Origin: Stereocaulon alpinum
Lineage: Eukaryota > Ascomycota > Lecanoromycetes > Lecanorales > Stereocaulaceae
Assembly (NCBI GenBank): GCA_018257865.1
Contig: JAEUBA010000016.1
Location: forward strand, 124,001 to 188,000
Reading direction: 5' to 3'
Length of the DNA stretch: 64,000 nucleotides
Shown: positions 21,535 through 32,323 of the stretch, piece by piece
Numbering within the stretch: position 1 is the stretch's first letter
Layout: each line of letters starts with the position of its first letter
Position numbers and translations under genes: made by a program
Notes under the pieces: model-generated
The model's input: the letters and a program-made list of their open reading frames with translations, nothing else
Databases searched by the model: none
Told to the model about the DNA's origin: nothing

Positions 21535-22047
21535 ATGTGCCGCACCCCCGACGCCATCAAATTCATCCCCTGCAACTGCATCTTCTTCGAAAACCGCCCC
21601 CAATATTGTGAAGACTTCCAAAAAACCAACTTATGCGTCGACGGTTCACACCCCAGCATAGTCATAGAGGGACACCAACCACGGCTCGAGAAATGTGATT
21701 ATCCAAAGAATCCGTCGCTAGGCCTCAGGTACAGATACTTTGACGTCGACGACGGCTTACTCTATGAGCGATATGATGGACACCGTATCATCTATGAACG
21801 GAACGAGCACGAGTATCCATGGTGGAAGTGTCAGATTGAGAAGAAGTTGGAGGAGGTAGAGATTGTTGAGAGGAAGTGTCCTTTTCATGAGTGGGTGGTC
21901 GAGGATGAAGAGAGGGACATAGAGAAGATGAAGAAAGGAGAGGAGCAGAAGGAGAGGGAGAAATATGAGAGGAGCTTTGAGGGGAAATTGAGAAGGAAGG
22001 TTAAGCGAGGGATCGAGGTGGCACTGACGTTTGAGTCAGGATGGTGA
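21535..22047 (+). CDS. Met-Cys cysteine-rich protein, copy 5 (CPFHEW subtype)
   Basis: 170 residues, single exon. The open frame begins at 21373, but I chose ATG 21535 because it gives the Met-Cys start shared by all copies: MCRTPDAIKFIPCNC with Cys2, 13, 15, then Cys25 (RPQYCED). The downstream motifs PWWKCQ (Cys99) and ERKCPFHEWVV (Cys115, His118) match copy 4 (WPRCQ, YKCPWHEWLL). Extra Cys34 and Cys54 are present. The C-terminus is again a charged, Lys/Glu-rich helix followed by a short basic segment. It shares the motif EN/Q-x-PQYC with copy 4, so these two form a subfamily. Function unknown; probably a cytoplasmic or nuclear metal-binding protein (inference). Confidence 0.7.
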   Translation: MCRTPDAIKFIPCNCIFFENRPQYCEDFQKTNLCVDGSHPSIVIEGHQPRLEKCDYPKNPSLGLRYRYFDVDDGLLYERYDGHRIIYERNEHEYPWWKCQIEKKLEEVEIVERKCPFHEWVVEDEERDIEKMKKGEEQKEREKYERSFEGKLRRKVKRGIEVALTFESGW

Positions 22048-22548
22048 GGTGCTATCCGGCCTGTTGAGATAGATTTGCCTAGTTGTTGCATTTTGGCTGC
22101 ATGCGCACAACCATGGCGCGAGTGCAAATGAGATCTAATATGGTCTTCTATCGTACACGTTTCACATCACCGACTTAGTCTTCCTCCTCCCTTCCCTCTT
22201 CTCTTTGGATAACTCTTTACAATTTGCCGTTTCAGGATTGTATGCAAAACATGATCGCTCGCTAGCACAATGACCGCCGAATACAAAAGGCCGTCCGTAA
22301 TATATTAGGGAATATGCAAAATTGGTATCTCTGGATAAATGACATATACGAGTATAAGAGTAGAGTTGCAGATTTGCCAACAGGATTCGATGCGAGTGAA
22401 TTTGCCGATGCGATGTAGCTTGTCCACATGCAACATAATGCAGTGTGCCTGAATGCCTGTGAGAGTGTCGGCGGCACCGACGGAGAGGATCCGACGGCCT
22501 GTTGCTTCTCACAAGGGGTCGGATAATGGAGGGGTCGCAATTAGTAAG
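22048..22548. other. Spacer between Met-Cys copy 5 and the C2H2 regulator
   Basis: About 500 bp between convergent genes. Nothing recognised; it presumably contains both terminators. Confidence 0.4.
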
Positions 22549-25284
22549 CTAGGTCGGACCATGATCAGGAATGTACGATTGGAAGGTAGTGTCCATGTCG
22601 AGGTCCACCCCTTGGGACGACATTGTTGGCGTGGTGGCGCTCGAGCCAGAGGCGAGGGCGTCATCGTAACCTGAGAGAGCCTGTGCATGGAGTTTGAAGG
22701 ATTCGCCCATAAGCTTGGTGATTCTGCGCATCCAGTCAGCATCATTTCAATTCATGGTCAATGTTTGACTTACCCCCAAACGACGACCTCTTCCAGCATA
22801 TTGCCCCACAACCGAGCCACGGTTGAACTCAAACTTAGCTTCGTCTCGTACGGATTCACTGCTTGGTCGTCGAAAAGGTTGCGGACCTTGTTGTACATCA
22901 CTAGCTCTTGCTCGGTGGCAGGCTCCTCATCATGTTCCAGACGATAGAGCCACAGACTTAGAATGACCATCAAGTCGAGACCACAAAGCGGATGCTCTAT
23001 GCTCCAATTCTTAGCACATGTTTGGCCGACCCATCTGATACCCTCCAGGGCAACGATCTCGATGCAATTGTAGCATTCATCAATGACTTTGATCATCTCT
23101 TCTGATCTCTTTACTATATCTCGTGCGTTCGTCATCTTGGCGGCGACTTCATATGAATCATGGTACCGAAGCGCTTCCTGGACAGACTTCAGGTCAACCT
23201 CCAGACGTGCGCGAGTGTTCCGGAAGACAGCCAATGCATTGAAAATGAGTGGATGTGTCTTGTGTGGTGCACTTAGCTGCACGACTATGGTCTCAGGCTC
23301 ACACTGCTCCAGCGATTTCTCCCACGTGTCGAGAGCAAGGCGAAGCTTGTACTCTGTAACGACATCTTGAAGTGCTTCGAAATTTCGCTTCTGGTTGTAG
23401 ACCGCCAAGAAGATAGCATTAATCATAACCCTCGTAGCGAAGGCGCTGTATCGTACCGCTTCACCTTGGAATAGGCTATCGTGTGCTTCGCGTACGGTGA
23501 CTATTGTTGAGGCCTCTAAATTCGCTCGCCATGAATCTTCGTCAACGACTTCGAGATTCCATAAGGATTCCGAGGAGGGTAGTTCTAGAGTATCAAATTC
23601 TTTGACGCTGATAGCTGGGGTATGATCATAAGTTAACGTAAGCAGGCCGAAGAAAATGTAGACAGCGTAGTACGTTCGTCTGCATCCTTCATCTTCGACC
23701 CATTCTGCATGGCTTGGTTGTGCACCTTCTCTTGCCTCTGACCGTATCTTCAGTTCGTATCGGTTGCCGGCCACCATCTGCAATTGTACGTTAGCAAAGA
23801 AGATTATATCAAGGTTTCAGAGTGCTCACATTGGCGACAAGGCTCTTGATGGAGCCTGCCCACTCGAGGCCTTTCGGATCACCACTCCAGCTAGCGAAAA
23901 TCATGTTCAATAGTGTACTTTGCATGGTCCATAGTGGACATTTGCGCGAGCTGAAGCTTTCCTTGTTCTGCAAGAACTGGGTGACAAGCATTTTCGAGCC
24001 GATGTGGAACACGTATGCTTTATCTTGGTTGAACGAATAGAGGGCGCCGATCGAGAGGACGGAAAGGAGGAGGGCGGGGTGAACTTGGCTAGGATCGAAG
24101 GATTCGAGATGGAGGAAGGGCAGATGATGGTGGAAGAGTTTAAAGTAAGAATCGAGACAAGCATTGATCTCTCCAAGGGTCTGTTGTTGGAAGTTGGGCT
24201 GCGTGGTTCGTTCGTTATCACACCTCTTCATATTGTCCTGCATCGCGTCATATTCTTCATCTGATTGGAGTTGGGGTACTTTGGGTGTCGTGATGGGTTG
24301 ACTAGGGCCAGGTGAGCGTCGATAGTCTACGGGAGATACAGGGCCGGTCATGAAGGGGAAGGGCGACAGTCCGTTCGGCGTCGCAGGTCCTGAAATGGGC
24401 ATCGAGCCGGTGAGTGACTGAAGACCAGGGGCGAGGTTATCGCCGCCGGAGGGGTATCTCTCCATCAACGGCGGGAGCTGATTCGGATGTGGTTGGACGG
24501 TGCTGGCACTGTTGAAGGAAAGCTGTGACAATTGAGAATCTTGCGAGCCAGAGAGGCTTGAGGAAGAGACTGAATGAGCTTTGGGTTTATTTACCGAATT
24601 TGACATGAAAGGATCCCAGGGCATTTGGGACGACAGCATGTTACCGGGCAGATACGGCACTGACGTATCAAACATGGTGGTATGGTCGGGAGAGTAGCTC
24701 TCGGGCTCGTCGAGGTGATCGTCTTGGGCTGCCGTATCGGCCATAGCTTTGTGATGAAAGTTGGTCATCAACATCGCAGCAGTCTCAATGTCAACCATAC
24801 CATCACTGCTTGCTTCTATTTGTTCCAACGTTGCCGCATCCAGGCCAATGGATGGCTTTGACGGGGTCGTCTTCGGCGTAGCCTTTGCGCCCGGCCTCCT
24901 CTTGACCTCGCTGACGAGCGGGACCCCTCCATCTTTGGCGTGGACAGTGCGATCGTGTCGTAGCAGCAAGTCTCGTCGCACAAAGGTGCTTCGACATTTT
25001 GCGCATTTGAAGGGGCGTTCCTTGGTGTCTGTTGGAGCAAGAGGCGGATCAGTAAAAGTGGGTAAAGGAGAGCTTTTTGCACGACCCCACCATCGAACAA
25101 CCCCTCCATTCACTGGACTAAGGAGCCGGAAAAACTTACGCGATCGCTCATGTCTGCTTCTATGTTCACTCCGACTGAACGCTCTGGCGCAATATGTACA
25201 TTTGTACTTGCGCTCTATAGGCTTTTGAGCGACACTTTTGGGAGTGGAGGATGATGCGGGTGGAGCGGTCGCAGCAGCAGGCAT
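22549..25284 (-). CDS. C2H2 zinc-finger regulator with fungal_trans domain, 4 exons
   Basis: Predicted nuclear transcription factor, 840 residues. Exons on the minus strand are 25284-25140, 25028-23830, 23777-22774 and 22723-22549; all junctions are GT-AG and phase-consistent. Two fingers lie near the N-terminus. Finger 1 (CTYC...HRSRHERSH) is completed across intron 1, whose junction codon CAC supplies its last His and the linker HTKERPFKC. Finger 2 is CAKC...HDRTVH. A Ser/Pro-rich middle follows, then the fungal_trans domain (about 365-700), with TLGEINACLDSYFKLFHHHL and FLHLESFDP at its start. The C-terminus is SGYDDALASGSS... to IPDHGPT. The architecture is like that of fungal C2H2/fungal_trans regulators such as S. 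pombe Klf1; I do not assign a symbol. Intron 1 is 111 nt and has no in-frame stop. Confidence 0.88.
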
Positions 25285-28200
25285 CGTGGGCTGCCGTTGT
25301 CACTTTCAAGCCGTTGGTCAGAGTCCTCGTGTGAAACGAAAGGAACTAGCTGATACTGGAGCGAGGGCGTCGATGGTTTGGATGTATGCCAAATGAACTC
25401 CCTTCGACCATGCCTCTGATAGTGAGAGGAGGAGAGTCGGAGGGCGAGAATGATTTCGGTCTTGGCTGGCTAGTTCGCGTAATCTGGGTGGAGTCTAGTG
25501 TGATGGTTCTGGTTGTTGACTTCAGTACGGTCGAGTGTTGACTTTTCCGTTCGAGTATCAGATGGATTCTAGGGATGATGTATTACGTGCAGAGGGCATA
25601 CAGAGTAGAGTCCAGATCAATTATTTTGGAGGGGCAATATCTGGTCAGAAAAGTGCTACATCAGCGCCCCCTTTTTGGAGGGGCCAATTTTGAATTGCTC
25701 CCCGCGCACGCCTATATTTCGCAAAGGCACTAAGCATACGGTACCGTACTATTGATAATCGAAAACCACAGCGGCCTGCTCTTTGCTGGACACATTGTGA
25801 ACGATCCCGCTTCTACTCCGACACGACTCCAATCAAAGTGCTCATTTACCCACACAACTTGGCTATGCGGGACAGTATTCAAAACCGCGCCGTGGTCGCG
25901 CGTTGCAGAGCTTTAGAGGGTCCCTACATCGCCTACGGTTTTCCCTGCCAGTCACAACGTGCCACATTCATCCAAACTAAGAGCAAGGCGAGGCGACCTG
26001 AGGGCCAGCGCACAGCAACATTGCCACCTTTTCCAGGCGAACTCGCTAACACAGTTTCTATGACTTCGACACGGTTCTTAGATTCCTACGGGAAGAGTGT
26101 GGCGCGGCGCGTCGGCTCCCACGACACTCGTAATCATCATTATACCCCTTTCGTACTCGCATGCCTAGGCCGACTTTCGTGCTCCATGGTTGGGTTAACG
26201 GGAGCCTGCAGTACCCTTTCTGACGAGTATCCGCTGAATCTCAATGTGATAGCTCGACTGACGAATGACCCTGGTAGTTTATCACATCATAACGCGACGG
26301 CGCTGGAGCGAAGACGGTATTGACCTATCAAGATTGTAGCAGCCTGTGGCGGGTATTATTGTGTGCGTTTTAACGTCGCCAAGGTCTTCTAATTCGCCAA
26401 AGGTGGCTCGTGAGCTCGTCCCTCGCGATCGAGCCCTCCACTCTTTTGGAAACATCGTCGAAACCGTACTTGAGATTATGGCAGCATCGTTCGTCCGATT
26501 GGTCGCATGCTGACATCTCTTTTCGAATCGTTCGAGAGATCTCATCACCACTGAAGTCATCACTGAGATTGGTGATTCTTGTTTGGGAAAAGCCTGAGGG
26601 AAAAGTCAACGAGCCCAACCCCCTTCCCCGGATCCATCCATCATTTAGCGTCATTTAGGAAACTCCCCTTCCCTGTTCGTCGCGTGGTTTTCCTACGAAT
26701 GATCGCAGCATCGCAGCTTCACCACAGCAAGCAAATTTGCCAGAATCACAAAGCTTCAGGACCAGCTTATTTGATGACGACGTATTCACTCAGAAACACC
26801 GTCTCCTCATAGTGCGCGCTTTGAGTGAGTGGATACGAGAGACCGAAGGGGGCCGACTGAGATATCTGCAGAAGCGTTACCAACGAGTCAAGGCAAGCCG
26901 CAAGGGAGGCTAATTGACAGCCGGAATCCCTAAACCTTCTGGCGTTCCGTTTCCGGCTTCCGCGAGCTCCACCCTCACCAATTGAGAGGCTTGATGCAAG
27001 CTGACGAGAAGAGCTGCAGCCTGCAGGAACACAAACTGTCCAAGGAAGCAACTCCTACTACAGAGACTGCAGTTATGAATTGCATGCCAGTAGGTGTCTA
27101 ATGTAGGACTATCAATACCACATACGTGAGATCGAGGTACCTGGCATTCTATGCCCCACCACCAACCAGACTGTCGGAATAGCGTCGATCGGCACTGCTG
27201 CACAACGGAAACCTTCCAGAAGACTGATGGCGCGCTTTGACAGCGATCTAACTTACTTCACGACGCATTTAGGGGTTGGAGATGCGTTCCACTACTTCAG
27301 GGAGGAGAGCAGACCAGATGTATAAATGCTTGCCTGATTTTCCTCTCGCCTGCCTTGTCACTGTATCCTAGAGCAGTCAACCGTGTTGTTTGGACATTGA
27401 TTCCGCGGTGTTCAGGATCTTTTTCGTACGCATGGGCGGAGGATGTGATACGGTACAAGCATAGAGCCTTGCATGTGTTGAGCATTCGATTGTGACTGGT
27501 CGTTTCTGTGGACCCTTTGGCATTCCAGATCTACGTAGTAGTAGACTTTTGCAGCAACAAACGCCAGGGATTGTTCCCGACAAAAGGCTGCAAGGATGAA
27601 GAGAAGCAAAAGCTCCTGGCGATGTGCCCAGGCAAAACGGGAACGATGGCCTTACTACACCTCGGCAGCTTGCCATAATGGGCGGTCCGTTTCTTTTTTG
27701 ATGAAGGAAGGGATCGAACCTGAGCAGGGTCGAGGACAATCGAACAAATCGCCTGTCGAGGCTCGAAGCAAGGTGAGACGGTCTTCAGGGCAGCTACATT
27801 CCAGTTTTTGGTGGTAGAGAAAGACGAATACGTAGTCTGTCGCTGTATTATCGACGTAGCTTTTATGTAAATCAGCCTGATAATCAAGGTGACAATGAGG
27901 AATAGCCTTGCCCCGTGTCTGCCATTCTCGGCCGTATCGGTGTGGGAAAGCTGAGTAAGATATCACCCCCACCGATTTCCCGTCGCTGCGAATGTCATGA
28001 ACTGCATGCCACATTACATACGAGAACGCTCATAGCCTATGATTGGAATCCTTGAGGCCCCTTTCTATCCTGATAGCAGTAACAAACACGAATATCAATT
28101 ATCGCGCCTCTTCTAACTGTCGAGAATGTGCTGAAGCGCGGGGGCTACCTTAGTGTAACCCTCTGCCTCCAACCTGCGCTCTCGGATTGGACCTCAGGCC

Positions 28201-28482
28201 AAGAGCTGGACTCAACCAGTGCCCAATCACCTCTCGATAGGGACTCTCCACTGGCGCCTGCTATTTGCAACTGATGAAAGGAGCATCGCATTCGTGATCA
28301 GGATCGCGATCAGCTCGCCTTCCCAGGCACCCAGGTTGCGACAGGAACGTTCTGAGGCTGCACCTGCGGAACAGACCACACTGCGGCACTGGCTTTGCGC
28401 CCACCTCCAAGACACCTCACCGCAATCTCTGCAATCCATCTAAAGGCATCACCGAAATCTGTTGAGAACATTGCGGATCGAT
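25285..28482. other. 3.2-kb divergent spacer between the C2H2 regulator and RasGEF genes
   Basis: Two divergent genes flank an unusually long gap. Several ORFs of 60-160 codons exist on both strands (for example 25838-26323), but none has a recognisable domain, splice pattern or consistent codon use. Near the regulator are a duplicated AGGGG element (25624-25688) and a 12-bp palindrome TACGGTACCGTA (25737-25748). It may be promoter DNA with long 5' leaders, or contain a lineage-specific gene or ncRNA I cannot see. Confidence 0.4.
25624..25688. promoter_or_regulatory. Duplicated AGGGG (STRE-like) element upstream of the C2H2 regulator
   Basis: TTTTGGAGGGGCAAT at 25624-25638 recurs as TTTTTGGAGGGGCCAAT at 25672-25688, preceded by CCCCCT on the same strand. 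AGGGG/CCCCT is the stress-response element bound by Msn2/4- and SebA-type C2H2 factors in fungi. The position is 340-400 bp upstream of the regulator's ATG. Function is inferred from the motif only. Confidence 0.45.
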
Positions 28483-31400
28483 ATGTATCCTAAAGCCGAG
28501 ACCGTGACACCTCTCATGATCAATACCAGGGCGAATGCCAATGGTAAACCCACCGTGTTCGGCGCCGCGACATTTCACTATACCGAGGAGCCCGCGAGAA
28601 CCACTACCGCTCAAACCCGCACTCAACAGCAACAAGGAGCGAGCGTTTCAACGTCCCGAAGTCGTGCTCCTTCAGTCGGGATGAATGTCACATCGCCTAC
28701 CCTGACCCCAGCGCCTCCTACGGCTCTCTACGTCCGAGCACTCTACGATTACGAGGCCGATGACAGGACCAGCCTCAGCTTTCGACAAGGTGATACCATA
28801 CAGGTCATTACGCAGTTGGCAAGCGGCTGGTGGGATGGTATCATCAATGGCGTTCGCGGGTGGTTCCCGAGCAACTACTGCGTGATAGTCACTGGACCAG
28901 ACGATCCCACAGCAAGAGACATAGCGGCGCCAGCCAATGGCGGCGATTTGTCTGGAGAGTCAGGACCTGAAGACGATTCTGAGTACGGTGATCGGGTGCA
29001 TAATGGAAGACAAGATGGAAGACACAATGGGATGCGAGACTCGACCGAAGAGATTTCAGAGAACAAAGAGCAGGAAGAGGCAGCTTTTTGGATTCCCCAA
29101 GCCACACCAGAGGGACGATTGTTTTACTTTAACACGCTCACAGGCGTGTCGACAATGGAGCTCCCATTGGAAACACCAACCTCAGCTAATGAGAGCGGCC
29201 CCGTTGACCGTATGAATATTCGCGTACCTGATCAGACCAGACCTCCTCCTGAAATGATGGCACGGGGCGGCTTAGAAAGAGATGAGGACGACTACGAGAC
29301 TGGTGACTCCGCCTCTGAGTTAGAAGAATCATCGATGCTCTCACGACCAAGGAGGAGGCGATCTTACATTTCGGATGGCGTGTCACCAGCAGTGTCTACA
29401 GAATCCTTCGACACGTCGCCTATCATGAGTAGTCGAATTTTCGAGAATCCCGCCCTATCCATGAGCGCAGTACAGCAGATTTCAAACGGCATGTCGGGAA
29501 TTCACATTGGGACCACCACTACTTCTTTCACCAGTAACCCATTGGGCCAAGTCTCCGCCGCCTCAATACCTCGATCATTTTTCGATGACGGAAGCAATAC
29601 GCCACTAACTTGGAATAAGCTTGTCGAAAATATACGCAGAGCTATCGAATCATACAGGCAGGCGATCACCAATGCCGACCGCTCGGAGTATGTTCGAAGG
29701 GCTGAAGATATATCCGACCACCTCCGTATGCTCCTCGCCGCCGCTTCGGGCACAACTGACAATCATTCGGGTAATCCTTCCATCATCTCCACGAACAAGG
29801 CTCTGTACCCACATTTTCGCGACATGATGTCGCGGTTCTCGAAGCTCGTCCTATCCTCGCACATCGCGTCTGCCGACTGGCCAGCACCCGATGCTTACAC
29901 CAAGTGTCTTCAGGAGGCCGAAGGAGTGCTGCATGGCGTATACAGCTACGTCGAGGTTGCTCGATCGCAGCGCGGCGAAGACATTCCGCGCTTGGTGCCA
30001 GGCTTTGTGCTGGGAAGTACCAACGGTGGCAGCTGGCAGAACAACGGTCTAGGCGTCAAAGATCCCATGCTGACTACATCTTTCATGGATCAAGATGATT
30101 ATGAGCCATACGCTGAGCCTGTAGTGACTCTGGATGGGAATCTTTTGGAGAGGATGGACGAATTGAAGAGGATGATTGTCTCCAATATTCGTCGACTTGA
30201 GGAACACCTAGCTCTGAGAGAGAAGCTCACAACACCTTTTCGACATAAGCAAATTGGGAACGCGGTTTGCCAAGCCGCTGGGAAGGTCATCGAGACATTT
30301 AGACCATGGATTTCCACAGTCGAGTCCATTAATCTGGGCCCATTAGGCACCGCGTTCCAGAATCCTCAACTTGTGGAGTTTACCACCCACAAGCAACGCC
30401 TTTATGATCTCGTCATGCAACTGATGTTGTCTTGTCAAGCAGTGGCTGCGCCACTAGGAGATGAGTGGGCCGAAAATCGTGGGGAACCGCTGGAGGAGCG
30501 CCTCAATGATGTTCGCAACAACGTGAGGGCTCTGGAGACTTGCACTTCGCATTTGGGCTTCTCTCTGCAGCTACTGCTTGACTTGATGCCCCAAGAGTCG
30601 ACCACGAACACAATGCAGGAGCTGAGAGATGCCCAAGCTACGCGTGTTCATCGAACGACTGATCCTGGCGCACCCTACGAAGCGTCACGCCTTCCTACCT
30701 ATTCGAAAACATCTAGACCTCAATTAGCAGATATGAGCTTCCCAGTCTCGTACACCGAGGGCGTAGACCCAGCTCCAGTGAACTTCCGCAAGCAAGACAA
30801 TTCAAGCAATTCGAAGGTGAAGAAATTTTTTGGTGAAGTCCCCCGAGGCGTGGAGGAAGAGCCATCATTCTTGAGACTCGATTACGAAGGCGAGATATCA
30901 TATGACACCAAAGTCGATCCCCCTCAACTTCGTGGCGGCACATTGATAGCGTTGGTAGAGCAATTGACGAGGCACGACCGGCTGGACCCAGGATTCAATA
31001 ACACCTTCCTCCTCACCTACCGATCTTTCACAACCGCCTCCGAGCTTTTTGAGATGCTTGTCAAGCGATTCAGTACTCAACCACCTCGTGGCATAAGTCA
31101 AGACGACTATAATACATGGGTCGAGAAAAAGCAGAAGCCAATCCGGTTCCGCATTGTCAACATTCTGAAGAGCTGGTTCGACAGTTACTGGATGGAGAAC
31201 GCAGATGAAGCCACGAATGAGCTGCTTCGAAGGGTCTATACGTTTGCAAAAGACTCAATAGCGACGAGCAGCACACCTGGATCTGCTCCCTTGATGGCTT
31301 CGGTAGAGCGACGCATGAAAGGCCAGGAAAGCAACGCCAAAGGCCTAGTTCCTACGCCAAGCAGCTCCGTCCCTACACCAATCATGCCAAAGAACATGAA

Positions 31401-32323
31401 GAAGCTCAAGTTCCTGGACATCGATGCTACGGAATTCGCACGACAGTTGACTATCATCGAGTCTAGGCTTTATGGCAAGATCAAACCCCCTGAGGTTCTG
31501 AACAAGACATGGCAGAGGAAGCTAGGCCCGGATGACCCTGATCCAGCGCCGAACGTGAAGGCACTCATCCTACATTCGAATCAGCTCACGAATTGGGTTG
31601 CGGAAATGATATTAAATCAGTCAGATGTCAAGAAGCGTGTCGTTGTCATAAAACACTTCGTCTCCGTTGCAGATGTAGGCATTCCGCGTCAAATGATGAA
31701 CGAACGCACCTGCTAACCCTGACAGAAATGCCGGGCGATGAACAATTACTCAACTCTAACCTCTATAATATCTGCTCTCAGTACTGCGCCTATAGGCCGG
31801 CTCAGCCGAACTTGGGCTCAAGTAAATGCCCGGACGCAGACCGTGCTGGAGCAAATGAGGAAATTGATGCACAGCACCAAGAACTTTGGTGAATACAGAG
31901 AAGCGCTGCATCAGGCAAATCCTCCCTGTATACCCTTCTTCGGTTTGTCCCACGACCACCCTCGTCTTTCAGTCAGACTAACAGCGTTATGCAGGCGTTT
32001 ATCTTACAGACCTGACCTTCATCGAAGACGGTATACCCTCAGTCATCAAGAAGACAAACCTGATCAACTTCGCCAAACGCGCCAAATCCGCAGATGTCAT
32101 CCGAGACATTCAGCAATACCAAAACGTCCCATATCCCCTTAAGTCTGTTGGCGACCTGCAGGACTATATATTGAGCAACATGCAAGCCGCTGGAGACGTG
32201 CACGAGATGTACGACAAGAGTCTACAGGTGGAACCTCGGGAGCGGGAAGATGAGAAAATCACAAGGTTGGTGGATTTAGGTCTCGTTGAACCGCCTAGAC
32301 GAAAGCCCCCGAGAGCCCCATGA
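28483..32323 (+). CDS. Cdc25-like Ras guanine-nucleotide exchange factor (SH3-WW-RasGEF_N-RasGEF)
   Basis: Activates Ras by GDP/GTP exchange at the membrane, upstream of cAMP-PKA and morphogenesis pathways. Exons are 28483-31674, 31726-31942 and 31995-32323; the introns are 51 and 52 nt and the phase checks out, giving 1245 residues. An SH3 domain lies at about 81-136 (ALYDYEADDRTSLSF...GWFPSNYC). A WW-like segment is at about 200-230 (AAFWIPQATPEGRLFYFN). RasGEF_N is at about 800-900 (LRGGTLIALVEQLTRHDRLD, FLLTYRSFT). The catalytic RasGEF is at about 970-1230: LDIDATEFARQLTIIES, then VVVIKHFVSVAD joined to KCRAMNNYSTLTSIISAL, and YLTDLTFIEDGIPSVI. The frame is open for seven codons before the chosen ATG, so an earlier exon is possible. 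This is the usual filamentous-fungal Cdc25 architecture. Confidence 0.93.

Noticed and set aside
25838..26323. 161-codon + strand ORF in the 3.2-kb spacer
   Set aside because: No domain, no signal, no splice partner, and amino-acid composition looks random.
27690..27780. tRNA B-box-like GGTTCGATCCC on the minus strand
   Set aside because: Only three of five T-stem pairs form and no cloverleaf or acceptor stem is visible.
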